This document shows positions 1 through 7,877 of a DNA stretch of 64,000 bases, in pieces; within the stretch, counting starts at the first letter, position 1; the number at the start of each line of letters is the position of its first letter. Made by a program: the position numbers and the translations under genes. The notes under the pieces were generated by a model. It had not been told where the DNA came from. It searched no databases and saw only the letters and a list, made by a program, of their open reading frames with translations. This DNA is from DASXUX01 sp036504595 (lineage in GTDB: Bacteria; Planctomycetota; SZUA-567; H5-PLA8): NCBI GenBank assembly GCA_036504595.1, contig DASXUX010000031.1, positions 62,001-126,000 of the forward strand, in the 5' to 3' direction.

Positions 1-8
1 TCGTGTGC

Positions 9-26
9 GAGCCAAGAGCCAAGAGC
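9..26. repeat. heptamer array, GAGCCAA unit
   Basis: Two full copies plus a partial copy of GAGCCAA just upstream of the kinase start. The same unit recurs at 3295-3318 (inverted), 3811-3841 and 63544-63558. Confidence 0.7.
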
Positions 27-42
27 GCGAGGGACACGCCAA

Positions 43-1884
43 GTGGCTCTTGAAGAAGAAGCGCTATTTCTGAGGAAAGCCGTCAGGCTCGGCGCGCTCG
101 ATCCTGACAAAGGCACCGCTGCGCTCTACGTCTACTCTCAGCTCAAGAAAATGGGGGCAAAGTTCAGCTTCGGCCTATTCCTCGTCGAACGCGGCCTGCT
201 CAGCCAGATGGCGCTGCGGGCGCTGGAAGAAGGCAGTCAGACTGAGCTCAAGCGGGTCGATACCGTCGGCGATTTCCAACTGATCGAATTGATCGGCGAG
301 GGCGAGAACGGAGCGGTGTTCCGAGCGCTTCAAAAATCGCTTAACCGCATGGTTGCCGTCAAGATCCTCTCGACCGACGTTTCCTCCAACCCCGAATGCG
401 TGGAACAGTTCCTGCGCGAAGCCCGCGCCACCGCGCGCATCAACCATCCAAACGTCGTTCAGGGCATCGATGTCGGCCATGATCAAGGCTTGCACTTTTT
501 TGCCATGGAACTGGTGAATGGCGGTTCGGCGCGCAAACTGTTGGAGTCCCGCGGGCGTCTGGACGAATTCACCGCTCTAAGCCTTGTGCGCGAAGCGGCC
601 GAAGGCCTGAAAGCCGCGCACGACGCCGGCCTGACGCATCGCGACCTGAAGCCGGACAATATTCTGCTCACCGTCGAGGGACACGCCAAGCTCGTTGACC
701 TGGGAATCTCACAGAATCTCGGCGCAAAGGCGCGCGGCGAACCCGGCGCTGATTTCTGGGCCAGCCCGCCTTACGTCGCTCCTGAGATCATCAGCGGCCT
801 GTCTGAAAACGATTCGCGCAGCGACATCTACAGCCTGGGCGCTACGCTTTTTGAATTTCTAGCGGGCCAGCCGCCGTATATCGGCGAGACGCCCGAAGAC
901 ACGATGCGTCTGCATCTCAACGCGCCGATTCCGGACATTCTCGCTTTTCGCCCGGACATCAGTCCCAACACCGCTGGCTTGATCACTCGAATGCTCGCGA
1001 AAGACCCGGCCGAGCGCGCGCCCACTGCCGAAGTCGTCAGCAGCGCAATTCTTCGTATTCTGACGCCAAAGGAGGATGCGCGGGCGGCGCGGGTACCGTC
1101 CGCGAAACCTGCCGGTCCCACTTCCGCGCGGGTTCCCGCTGTCGTCCCGGCTCCAGCGCCGCACGCAAGAGCGCTGGCGCCTGCCGCTGTGCCGCCAGCA
1201 GTCCAGGCTCCGGCCATGGTGCCCGCCGCACGTGTAGCCGGCCGGCCGGCGGCGAGCGGCACGATGAGGCCCGCTGTCGCGCCGCCAGCATCTTCGCCTC
1301 AGCATCCCGCGCGTCCTGCTGGACTTGCTCGGCCGAACGCGCTGCCGCAAAAGTCCAAACCTGGTGCGGGGCATGGCCAAATCCCCGCGTTGCGCCGCCT
1401 CGCCTCGCCGCCGCCGCGGCCACAGACGCCGGAGCTTGAGGAACTGCTTCCGGAAGAAGATTCCTGTGCTCCGGCCCCCCCTCCGCCGGACGCGTCAGGG
1501 CGAGCGCGAGCGGCGACGCGGGATCTCGAAGAGCTTGCTCCTCTAGAAGAAGTCCCGCGCGCGCGTGTGCCGTCCGCTCGCGGCGTAGCGCCCAGAACGC
1601 GTCCGCAGACGCAGGAACTCGATGAACTTCTTCCTTCGGAAAACGACCCCGGATACTCGACGCCGCGTTTGCCCGTCCCTCCGGTTGCCGAGTCCCCCGA
1701 AGCTGTGGCCGAAACCCTTTGCGCTCCGCAGCCGCCGCGCCGCGGCCCCATTCCGCCCCGTCCCGCTCAACCCCGAGTTCCCGGCCCTGCACCAGCGTCC
1801 AGAAGCGGCCAGCCGCCCCCGCGCCCGAAGTTCCCAGTTCGCGGCGTTCGCCCAACAAACCCAAAGCAGAAGCCGAAGAAGTGA
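43..1884 (+). CDS. Ser/Thr protein kinase with Pro/Ala-rich tail
   Basis: Hanks-type cytoplasmic kinase. Visible motifs: glycine loop IGEGENGAVF (about 84-93), VAVK lysine at 107, HRDLKPDN (199-206), DLG instead of DFG (219-221), APE (246-248) and SDIYSLGATLFEFL. An N-terminal 75-residue helical segment precedes the kinase. After residue 340 the protein is a long Pro/Ala/Arg-rich tail carrying three related acidic motifs (PELEELLPEED, RDLEELAPLEE, QELDELLPSEN), possibly docking or substrate sites. No membrane segment is visible, unlike PASTA kinases. The GTG start follows a GAGGG at 29-33, but the frame is open to the left window edge, so the true start could lie outside. Kinase assignment is secure; target unknown. 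Confidence 0.9.
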   Translation: MALEEEALFLRKAVRLGALDPDKGTAALYVYSQLKKMGAKFSFGLFLVERGLLSQMALRALEEGSQTELKRVDTVGDFQLIELIGEGENGAVFRALQKSLNRMVAVKILSTDVSSNPECVEQFLREARATARINHPNVVQGIDVGHDQGLHFFAMELVNGGSARKLLESRGRLDEFTALSLVREAAEGLKAAHDAGLTHRDLKPDNILLTVEGHAKLVDLGISQNLGAKARGEPGADFWASPPYVAPEIISGLSENDSRSDIYSLGATLFEFLAGQPPYIGETPEDTMRLHLNAPIPDILAFRPDISPNTAGLITRMLAKDPAERAPTAEVVSSAILRILTPKEDARAARVPSAKPAGPTSARVPAVVPAPAPHARALAPAAVPPAVQAPAMVPAARVAGRPAASGTMRPAVAPPASSPQHPARPAGLARPNALPQKSKPGAGHGQIPALRRLASPPPRPQTPELEELLPEEDSCAPAPPPPDASGRARAATRDLEELAPLEEVPRARVPSARGVAPRTRPQTQELDELLPSENDPGYSTPRLPVPPVAESPEAVAETLCAPQPPRRGPIPPRPAQPRVPGPAPASRSGQPPPRPKFPVRGVRPTNPKQKPKK

Positions 1885-1941
1885 GCGCCGCATTCGAAGG
1901 CGGTTGAACGCTGCAGGGTGGTACTCGCTACGGGAGCGAAT

Positions 1942-2352
1942 ATGGCCGAAGAGTGCGAGAGTCAAAAGGATCTGAAGACGGCGATGGCGGAACTCGATGC
2001 TCTCGTCGCCTCGCAAAAGCGCTCATCATCGGCTGATAAGGCCCGCGCCGGCGACCTAAAGTGGCTGGCGCGGATTACATATCTGGGGCTGCCGTTTATC
2101 GGTGTATCGCCGTACTTGTTCAAACTTGACGTTGCGCGAGTCGTATGCACCTATAGCTTGGTCTGCGCATTGGTTCTTGCCGGATGGGGCATCTATCGGA
2201 CCACGCGGGCAGGCGGTTCGTACAAGGCAGCGACGTGTTTATACGGGATTTACTTTGTACTTGTCTTCTTGCTCTGTGTGGGATTGCTCTTTAGTAAGGA
2301 TCTGGGTGAGCCGTGGATGTGGACAGTGGGCGTTCCGATGGGAAAAAAGTGA
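1942..2352 (+). CDS. small membrane protein, unknown function
   Basis: 136 residues. The ATG at 1942 is preceded by GGGAG at 1932-1936, which favours it over the in-frame GTG at 1918. The N-terminal 45 residues are hydrophilic and probably helical (MAEECESQKDLKTAM...). Three hydrophobic stretches follow (about 48-64, 69-86, 98-122) and a short tail ending in GKK. It sits 9 bp before the DUF58 gene and may be cotranscribed with it. I do not recognise a family. Confidence 0.7.
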   Translation: MAEECESQKDLKTAMAELDALVASQKRSSSADKARAGDLKWLARITYLGLPFIGVSPYLFKLDVARVVCTYSLVCALVLAGWGIYRTTRAGGSYKAATCLYGIYFVLVFLLCVGLLFSKDLGEPWMWTVGVPMGKK

Positions 2353-2361
2353 GATAAGAGC

Positions 2362-3288
2362 GTGACAGAACCTGCGGCGATCCAGCAAACAAGTACAGAG
2401 TCCTCCTCCATCCCCCAGCTCCTCTCTCCGGAGTTCATGGCCAAGCTGGGCGCGCTGGGGATTGTCAGCCGCAAAATATTGGCGGGAAAACTGCGGGGCG
2501 AGCGGCGCAGCAAGAAGCGCGGCGAGTCGCTCGAATTTGCCGACCACCGCCAGTACGCGCAGGGCGACGACCTGCGGCGCATCGACTGGAATCTCTACGG
2601 GCGGCTCGAAAGGCTTTTCCTTAAGCTGTTCCTCGCCGAAGAGGATTTGAGCGTCTATTTGCTCATTGACGCTTCGCGCTCGATGGATTTCGGCTCGGTG
2701 AACAAATTTGATTACGCGCGCAAAGTCGCCGCTGCAATTGCGTACGTTGGCATCAGCAACCTTGACCGCGTGAGCCTGACTGTGAACGTTGGCGGCGATG
2801 AACATAATCTCTCGAACATTCGTGGCAAGAAGCAGGTCTTCCGGCTGTTCGATTTTCTTTCGAAGATCAAGCCCGACGGCAAGACGGATCTGCTCGACGC
2901 CACGCGCCGCTTCGTGATTCGTAATCGCCGTCGGGGCGTCATGCTGCTGGTCTCCGATTTCCTCGATGCGAACGGTTTCGAGGCGCCGCTGAAGACATTG
3001 ATCGCCGGACGCATGGATGTTTTTGCGGTTCACGTGCTGGCCAAAGAAGAAATCGATCCAGTCCTGACCGGCGATTTCCTGCTCGTGGACAGCGAGACCG
3101 GCGAAAAAGTCGATGTCACCGCCAGTCGCCGCTTGGTGGAGAATTACCAGAAGACCGTCAAAGGTTTTTGCGCCGCGATGCAGCAATTCTGCGCCGCGCG
3201 CGGCGTATCGTATCTGTTTGCTTCGACGGAGTTGCCGTTTGAGGCGCTGGTGCTGAATTACCTCAGAAGTGCGGGACTGGTACGGTGA
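2362..3288 (+). CDS. DUF58 / VWA-type protein
   Basis: 308 residues. It shows the DUF58 signature around GDDLRRIDWNLYGR, followed by a von Willebrand A-like fold whose MIDAS motif is DASRS in LLIDASRSMDFG. DUF58 proteins typically sit between a MoxR ATPase and BatA-type VWA membrane proteins and are thought to act in envelope or complex assembly; no MoxR gene is visible here. GTG start at 2362 with a weak ribosome site. The BatA-type partner follows, but an S23-family gene has been placed between the two. Confidence 0.85.
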   Translation: MTEPAAIQQTSTESSSIPQLLSPEFMAKLGALGIVSRKILAGKLRGERRSKKRGESLEFADHRQYAQGDDLRRIDWNLYGRLERLFLKLFLAEEDLSVYLLIDASRSMDFGSVNKFDYARKVAAAIAYVGISNLDRVSLTVNVGGDEHNLSNIRGKKQVFRLFDFLSKIKPDGKTDLLDATRRFVIRNRRRGVMLLVSDFLDANGFEAPLKTLIAGRMDVFAVHVLAKEEIDPVLTGDFLLVDSETGEKVDVTASRRLVENYQKTVKGFCAAMQQFCAARGVSYLFASTELPFEALVLNYLRSAGLVR

Positions 3289-3294
3289 GAAACT

Positions 3295-3318
3295 GCTCTT
3301 GGCTCTTAGCTCTTGGCC
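3295..3318. repeat. heptamer array (inverted), left border of S23 gene
   Basis: Three units GCTCTTG, GCTCTTA, GCTCTTG with exact 7-nt period plus GCC. It is the reverse complement of the array at 3811-3841, so the two form an inverted pair around the four-helix-bundle gene. Confidence 0.85.
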
Positions 3319-3358
3319 GCAGGCGGCATAACGGGCGACCAATGAAGAGGGTTACGCG

Positions 3359-3877
3359 ATGAGTGGAAGTCGAGGCCGCGGCTTTTACGATTTGGAGATC
3401 GATCAGCGTTATGAGCGTCTATCGACTATGCTCTGGGACGCTGTCGATGTCTGGAGTGAGCGGCACCAGCGACATCCGGGCAGACAGATGCTCGAGGCCG
3501 TTGATTCCATAGGCAGCAATATCGCCGAATCTGTGGGACGGGGACATTTTGGCGAGAGCCAGCACTTTCTTTTGTATGCGCGCGGTTCCATGACTGAAAC
3601 TCAGCATTGGATTCGCACTGCGGTCAGGCGCAGGCTTTTCGCGGACGCGCTTATTCCTCAGTTGCGGGAGGAATCTATGTCGCTCCACGCACAACTGAAT
3701 GCTTTTATCAACGCGCAGCGCCCACTGAACCGACCGGCACGTGCTGCTATGCCACTCGGCGCCAAAGGCACGCAAGAGTCAGTTTTGGGATATGGTGCGT
3801 TGAGGCGCAAGGCCAAGAGCCAAGAGCCAAGAGCCAAGAGCGAAGACGCAACGTCAGCACTCGGGGAGCCCTTCTGA
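3359..3877 (+). CDS. four-helix-bundle protein (23S rRNA IVS / S23 family)
   Basis: 172 residues. Residues 5-125 match the S23/IVP four-helix-bundle family (PF05635/TIGR02436): an Arg/Trp-rich first helix, then EAVDSIGSNIAESVGRG and a LLYARGSMTETQHWIRTA helix, the typical core. The family was first found inside 23S rRNA intervening sequences and is related to the Avd accessory protein of diversity-generating retroelements; its role elsewhere is unknown. RBS GAGGG precedes the ATG. Residues 151-161 (KAKSQEPRAKS) are translated directly from the heptamer array at 3811-3841. The stop overlaps the BatA start (ATGA). The gene interrupts a DUF58-BatA pair and is bracketed by inverted heptamer arrays, which suggests insertion. 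Confidence 0.85.
   Translation: MSGSRGRGFYDLEIDQRYERLSTMLWDAVDVWSERHQRHPGRQMLEAVDSIGSNIAESVGRGHFGESQHFLLYARGSMTETQHWIRTAVRRRLFADALIPQLREESMSLHAQLNAFINAQRPLNRPARAAMPLGAKGTQESVLGYGALRRKAKSQEPRAKSEDATSALGEPF
3811..3841. repeat. heptamer array, GCCAAGA unit, right border of S23 gene
   Basis: Four tandem GCCAAGA units plus GC, exact 7-nt period. It lies within the 3' end of the S23 gene and is translated as an Ala-Lys-Ser-Gln-Glu-Pro-Arg repeat, because three 7-nt units make 7 codons. Confidence 0.9.
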
Positions 3878-5928
3878 TGAACCTCCTCGAACCACTCGGC
3901 CTTCTCGGCCTCTCAGCGCTGATTCCCATCATTGCGCTGTACTTTCTCAAGCTCAAGCGCGAGCACCGCGTCGTGCCTTCGACGCTGCTGTGGAAGAAAG
4001 TCATCGACGATTTGCAGGTCAACTCGCCGTTTCAGCGCCTGAAATATTCGCTTCTCCTCCTACTTCAACTGCTCTGCGTGGCGCTACTCGGGTTTGCGAT
4101 GGCCCGGCCGTACCTGAATCTGACCGGCAGTCAGGGCGCGCGCACGATCTTGCTCATTGATACCTCCGCCAGCATGGGCACGCGCGATGCCGGAAAGAGC
4201 GGCGACTTAAATCGGTTGGAACAGGCCGTGCGCGACGCCGAACAGAAGATCGACGACATGCGCTCGAACGACGACATGATGATCATCGCCTTCGATCGCG
4301 ACACGCGGCAACTCACCAAGTTTACATCGGATAAAATGCTGCTGAAGGGCGTCCTTAGCGGTCTGCAGCCGCGCGATCTGCCCACGCATGCGGCGGAAGC
4401 CTTCGACACCGCCGCGGCGCTGTGCGAAGGCGAGCGCGAAGCACGCGTGCTGGTGCTTTCCGACGGCTGTTTTGGCAATGTCAAGGTGTTGCCGGAGCGC
4501 GCCGAAGTGAAGGGGAATCTGGAAGACGCGAAGACGCCGGAACTCACGGAGACCGACCGCTTGCGCCGCAGGCTCAGCCGCTTCCAGTTCGTCTCGTATG
4601 GCTCGGAAGAGTCCGACAACGTCGGCATCACCCAGATCGACGCGCGCACTCGTCCGGTGAAAGCCGCCAGCGAGGACGGCAAGCGCATCGATGCGCTCGA
4701 AACGCAGATTTTTGTCATGGTAGAGAACTTTTCGCCCAAGCAGCGCGACGTTGTGCTGAGCTTGTCCACCGCAACGCAGCGCTTCCCGCCGAAAGTGATC
4801 ACGCTGAAAGGCCGCCCCCGCAAGGTTGAAACCGCGACCAGCGATGGGGGTGCGGGCAACACGAGCGAAGCGGCGCGCTCCGTTGAAGTGTTCAAGCTGC
4901 CGCTCGGAACGACAGGCATCGTCACCGCTCATATCGATGCGCCAAAGGACAAGCTAGCCGTTGACGACACCGCGTACTGCGTCGTCGGCGCCGTCGAAGG
5001 CGCCAAGGTGTTGCTCGTGTCTAACGGAAACTACTTCCTGGAAAAGGCCTTGGGCGCCATGCCGGGCGTGACGGTGACGAAACTCGCGCCGGACGAATTC
5101 CAGAAGCTTTGGGATCAGAAAGCGCAGCAAGCGGTCGAATCGTATGACGCGAGCATTTTTGAAAGCTTCGCGCCCATCAGTTGGACCGAAGGCGGCGCGT
5201 TATTCCTGGGGAAACTGCCCCCGCTGCCCGGATTCGTCAAGAAAGAGAAGCCGCTCGAGTGGCCCGGCGTCGTGGACTGGGACCTTTCGCATCCGATCAT
5301 GCGCTATGTCAACTTCGGGAACGTGACCGTCGCGAAGGCGGAGGCGTGGACCGTGCCAAAGACCACGAAAGTATTAGTCGAAGCCGCCGGAGGCCCCTTG
5401 ATCGTTGCCGCCGAAAACGATCGTTTGCGTGCCGTCGCGATTGCCTTCGACATTTTTTCGTCGGACTGGGCTTATCGTCCCGCTTTGCCGCTGTTCCTGA
5501 GGAATGTTGTGCCGTGGCTCGCAGAATCATCCCCGCGCCGGCAGCCCACCGCGCTTCACACCGGCGAACCCCTCGTGATTCCGGCGGGCTTGGGCGTGGC
5601 GAGCGCGCGCCTGGTCCGGCCGCGTGCGCTTCCCGAGACCATTGAGCTCTCGCAGGAAAAGAGCACATTCATCAAAGGCACCGACAGCGCGGGTCTTTAT
5701 CTTCTGAAGGACGTGACCAAGGAGGACCGGGTTTATGCGCTGAATCTCTCCGATCGCGTCGAGTCCGAAAACGCGATGCACCCGTCGCTTCAGATCGCGG
5801 ACGTAAAGATCGAATCGAACCGCGCAGCCGTTGAAGGCAAGCGCGAAATTTGGCGAGACCTGGCTCTCGTCGCCGCAGGACTGCTGTTGCTGGAATGGTG
5901 GGTTTTCCACCGTCGCGTGGGGATGTAA
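3877..5928 (+). CDS. BatA-like VWA membrane protein
   Basis: 683 residues from the ATG that overlaps the S23 stop; the frame is open further upstream, but MNLLEPLGLLGLSALIPIIALYFLKL is the classic BatA/aerotolerance N-terminus (first membrane helix). A second helix lies at about 58-79, followed by a VWA domain with MIDAS DTSAS (LLIDTSASMG), a long extracytoplasmic part, and a C-terminal helix (LALVAAGLLLLEWWVF). GGGAG upstream supports the start. It is expected to work in the membrane with the DUF58 protein; the reaction is unknown. Confidence 0.87.
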   Translation: MNLLEPLGLLGLSALIPIIALYFLKLKREHRVVPSTLLWKKVIDDLQVNSPFQRLKYSLLLLLQLLCVALLGFAMARPYLNLTGSQGARTILLIDTSASMGTRDAGKSGDLNRLEQAVRDAEQKIDDMRSNDDMMIIAFDRDTRQLTKFTSDKMLLKGVLSGLQPRDLPTHAAEAFDTAAALCEGEREARVLVLSDGCFGNVKVLPERAEVKGNLEDAKTPELTETDRLRRRLSRFQFVSYGSEESDNVGITQIDARTRPVKAASEDGKRIDALETQIFVMVENFSPKQRDVVLSLSTATQRFPPKVITLKGRPRKVETATSDGGAGNTSEAARSVEVFKLPLGTTGIVTAHIDAPKDKLAVDDTAYCVVGAVEGAKVLLVSNGNYFLEKALGAMPGVTVTKLAPDEFQKLWDQKAQQAVESYDASIFESFAPISWTEGGALFLGKLPPLPGFVKKEKPLEWPGVVDWDLSHPIMRYVNFGNVTVAKAEAWTVPKTTKVLVEAAGGPLIVAAENDRLRAVAIAFDIFSSDWAYRPALPLFLRNVVPWLAESSPRRQPTALHTGEPLVIPAGLGVASARLVRPRALPETIELSQEKSTFIKGTDSAGLYLLKDVTKEDRVYALNLSDRVESENAMHPSLQIADVKIESNRAAVEGKREIWRDLALVAAGLLLLEWWVFHRRVGM

Positions 5929-5958
5929 GGATTTTGGATTTTAGATTTTGGATTGAAC
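5929..5958. repeat. heptamer array, ATTTTGG unit
   Basis: Units ATTTTGG, ATTTTAG, ATTTTGG, ATTGAAC directly after the BatA stop codon (5926-5928). On the other strand it reads CCAAAAT, CTAAAAT, CCAAAAT. Confidence 0.8.
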
Positions 5959-5998
5959 GGCAACAAGGACGCGCAATCCAAAACCCCGAGCTTGAAAC

Positions 5999-6721
5999 CT
6001 ACAATCTGGAATTCGGGACGGCACTTTCGGCCTTTTCCCACGCGCGTTCCGGAATTGAGAACCCCGCCGCCTGCATGCCTGTCAGGATCACCTTCACCGC
6101 CGGCGCAACATCCAGGCGATCGGTGTTGAGAATCAGATCCCAATGTGACTGCTCGCTCGGTTCCTTGCCGAAGTTCGCGCGCAAGAACGCCTCGCGTTCG
6201 GCGTTGATCCGTGCGCATTTCAGCAGCGCTTCGTTGAGCGAGATGCGCTCGCGATCCGCGACGCGCTTGGCGCACGCCTCCGAAGAGCCAATGATGCGCA
6301 CATGGAATGCTTTCACATGGGCCAGAACGAGATAGGCGCCGCGGCCGACGATCACGCCGCCCGCCTGCGAGATCTTCAAGAGCACATCAATCAGGCAACG
6401 CCGGTAAACGTCGCGGTCTGTGTCTTGTCTTCGCACCAGCGAATACAGCCAGTCGCTGACGATGGGGGTTACGTGCTCATCCAAGCGAGCCATCGCCTGT
6501 TCGTCGCCGCGTGCTTCAGCGACGACCGCATCCAATAATTCGCGATCGAAATAGCGGACGCCGAGGGCCTTGGCGAGCAGCGTTCCGGATTCGCTCGCCC
6601 GGCTGCCGTACGTACGGGAGATCGTCACTGTGCAGCCGTGCGGAAGATCCTCCGCCGGTGCATGCCCGGCATTTTCGGAACGAACCAGCGCTCGAAATAA
6701 CTTTAGTCCGTCGCTTGTCAT
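5999..6721 (-). CDS. cytidylate-kinase-like protein
   Basis: 240 residues, matching the cytidylate kinase-like family (PF13189). A modified P-loop lies near residues 33-50 (TISRTYGSRASESG) followed by LLAKALGVRYFDRELLDAV. Further kinase-like motifs are GGVIVGRGAYLVL and a LID-like region (ADRERISLNEALLKCARINAEREAFLRANFG). The family is common in Planctomycetota and Firmicutes and is distinct from canonical Cmk; its substrate is not established. Convergent with the BatA gene. Family call firm, function uncertain. Confidence 0.8.
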   Translation of the reverse strand: MTSDGLKLFRALVRSENAGHAPAEDLPHGCTVTISRTYGSRASESGTLLAKALGVRYFDRELLDAVVAEARGDEQAMARLDEHVTPIVSDWLYSLVRRQDTDRDVYRRCLIDVLLKISQAGGVIVGRGAYLVLAHVKAFHVRIIGSSEACAKRVADRERISLNEALLKCARINAEREAFLRANFGKEPSEQSHWDLILNTDRLDVAPAVKVILTGMQAAGFSIPERAWEKAESAVPNSRL

Positions 6722-6812
6722 AGACTGTCCCTCCGTCCGTTTTCATTATACCTCATGTTTTCGCGCACGGCGCAAGGCAACAGAAAAAAGGCGCATTGGC
6801 TGCGGGAGCGTT

Positions 6813-7721
6813 TTATATAATCGACGGATGAAAGTGCTTTGCTGCTTCCGCCACATTTCTCAGCAGCATCGTGACCGTTAACGGGCCCACGCCACCGGGC
6901 ACTGGCGTAATCCAGCCGGCGATTTCTTTCACCGCGTCGAAATCGACATCGCCAACCGTTTTGAACTGCGGCCTGCCTTTTTCGTTCAGCAACTGGCGGC
7001 CATCGTTTCCGAAAACCGGAACACGGTTAACGCCAACGTCGATCACCATCGCGCCTGGTTTTACCATGTCTGCTTTGATCAGGCCAGCTTTACCGACCGC
7101 CACCACCAGCACATCGGCTCGCCGCGTGTGAAAAGCTAGATCGCGCGTCGCTATATGGCAGGTCGTCACGGTTCCAAAATCGTGCAGCAGCATGAGTGAA
7201 ATCGGCTTGCCAACGATCTGACTGTGCCCGACGACGGTGCATTCCTTCCCGCGCAGTTCTTCGCCCGTGGACTTGATGAGCTGGTACGCCGCCATCGCGG
7301 TGCAGGGCGCGTGATGCGCGATGCCATAAACGAGCAGTCCCAGGTTGACGGGATGCACGCCTTCCGCGTCCTTCTGCGGATCGATCGCTCGCTGGCAGAG
7401 AAACGTGTTGATGCGAGCCGGCAGCGGGAGCTCGAGAATGATTGCGGTGACATCCGGCGCCTGGTTGAGTTCGTGGATTTGCTGGATGAGCGCGCTCTGG
7501 CTGATGGAATCCGGCAGGGGAACGGATTGGAACTCAATGCCGAGTTCGGAGCATACGCGGCGCTGGTTGCGCGCGTACATCACGGACTCGGGCTTTTCGC
7601 CGACCTGGATGCAGGCCAGCCGGACCGTGCGGCCGTGCTCAGCCAACGCTTTGACTTCGCCGGCGATCTGGGTTCGAAACTCAGCCGCGAGACTGGTTCC
7701 TTCAATGATCTTCGCGCTCAT
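6813..7721 (-). CDS. folD: FolD: methylene-THF dehydrogenase/cyclohydrolase with altered active site
   Basis: 302 residues; the ATG at 7721 has GGAG seven bases upstream. It shows the Rossmann signature VVGHSQIVGKPISLMLL and the C-terminal PGGVGPLTVTMLL. FolD oxidises 5,10-methylene-THF with NADP and hydrolyses methenyl-THF in one-carbon metabolism. Compared with the remembered E. coli protein, the YxxxK lysine (K54) is Gln53 (YARNQ), Q98 of VQLPLP is Glu98 (LELPLP), and D121 of KDVDG is Glu121 (KDAEG). These three residues serve cyclohydrolase and dehydrogenase catalysis, so this may be a monofunctional or divergent enzyme. The rest of the fold looks intact. Confidence 0.88.
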   Translation of the reverse strand: MSAKIIEGTSLAAEFRTQIAGEVKALAEHGRTVRLACIQVGEKPESVMYARNQRRVCSELGIEFQSVPLPDSISQSALIQQIHELNQAPDVTAIILELPLPARINTFLCQRAIDPQKDAEGVHPVNLGLLVYGIAHHAPCTAMAAYQLIKSTGEELRGKECTVVGHSQIVGKPISLMLLHDFGTVTTCHIATRDLAFHTRRADVLVVAVGKAGLIKADMVKPGAMVIDVGVNRVPVFGNDGRQLLNEKGRPQFKTVGDVDFDAVKEIAGWITPVPGGVGPLTVTMLLRNVAEAAKHFHPSII

Positions 7722-7765
7722 CGTTTGCTCCAGTGTGGAGTTCGGAAGCAAAGATTCAAGCGGAA

Positions 7766-7807
7766 TTGGTAGTTGGTGCTTGGTACTTGGTGAACGGTAC
7801 TTGGTAA
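7766..7807. repeat. heptamer array, TTGGTNN units
   Basis: Six units in perfect 7-nt register: TTGGTAG, TTGGTGC, TTGGTAC, TTGGTGA, ACGGTAC, TTGGTAA. The other strand reads CCAAGTA, CCGTTCA, CCAAGTA, CCAAGCA, CCAACTA. It lies between folD and the terminator of the cytochrome operon. Confidence 0.9.
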
Positions 7808-7846
7808 AAAAACTGTCGGTGGTCAGCCGTGCAGCCGACCACCGAC
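7805..7846 (-). terminator. intrinsic terminator after the cytochrome b fusion gene
   Basis: Perfect 10-bp stem GTCGGTGGTC / GACCACCGAC (7815-7824 with 7837-7846) followed on the minus strand by a T-run (plus-strand A-run at 7806-7812). Confidence 0.85.
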
Positions 7847-7877
7847 ACGGATGTTTGCTACTGCCGCCGTCTGCGCT

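Noticed and set aside
3295..3841. Target-site duplication around the S23 insert
   Set aside because: The bases outside the two arrays (GAGAAACT on the left, GAAGACGC on the right) share no convincing direct repeat.
3359..3877. S23 gene as Avd of a diversity-generating retroelement
   Set aside because: No reverse transcriptase, template repeat or variable repeat is visible in the window; only the family resemblance is kept.
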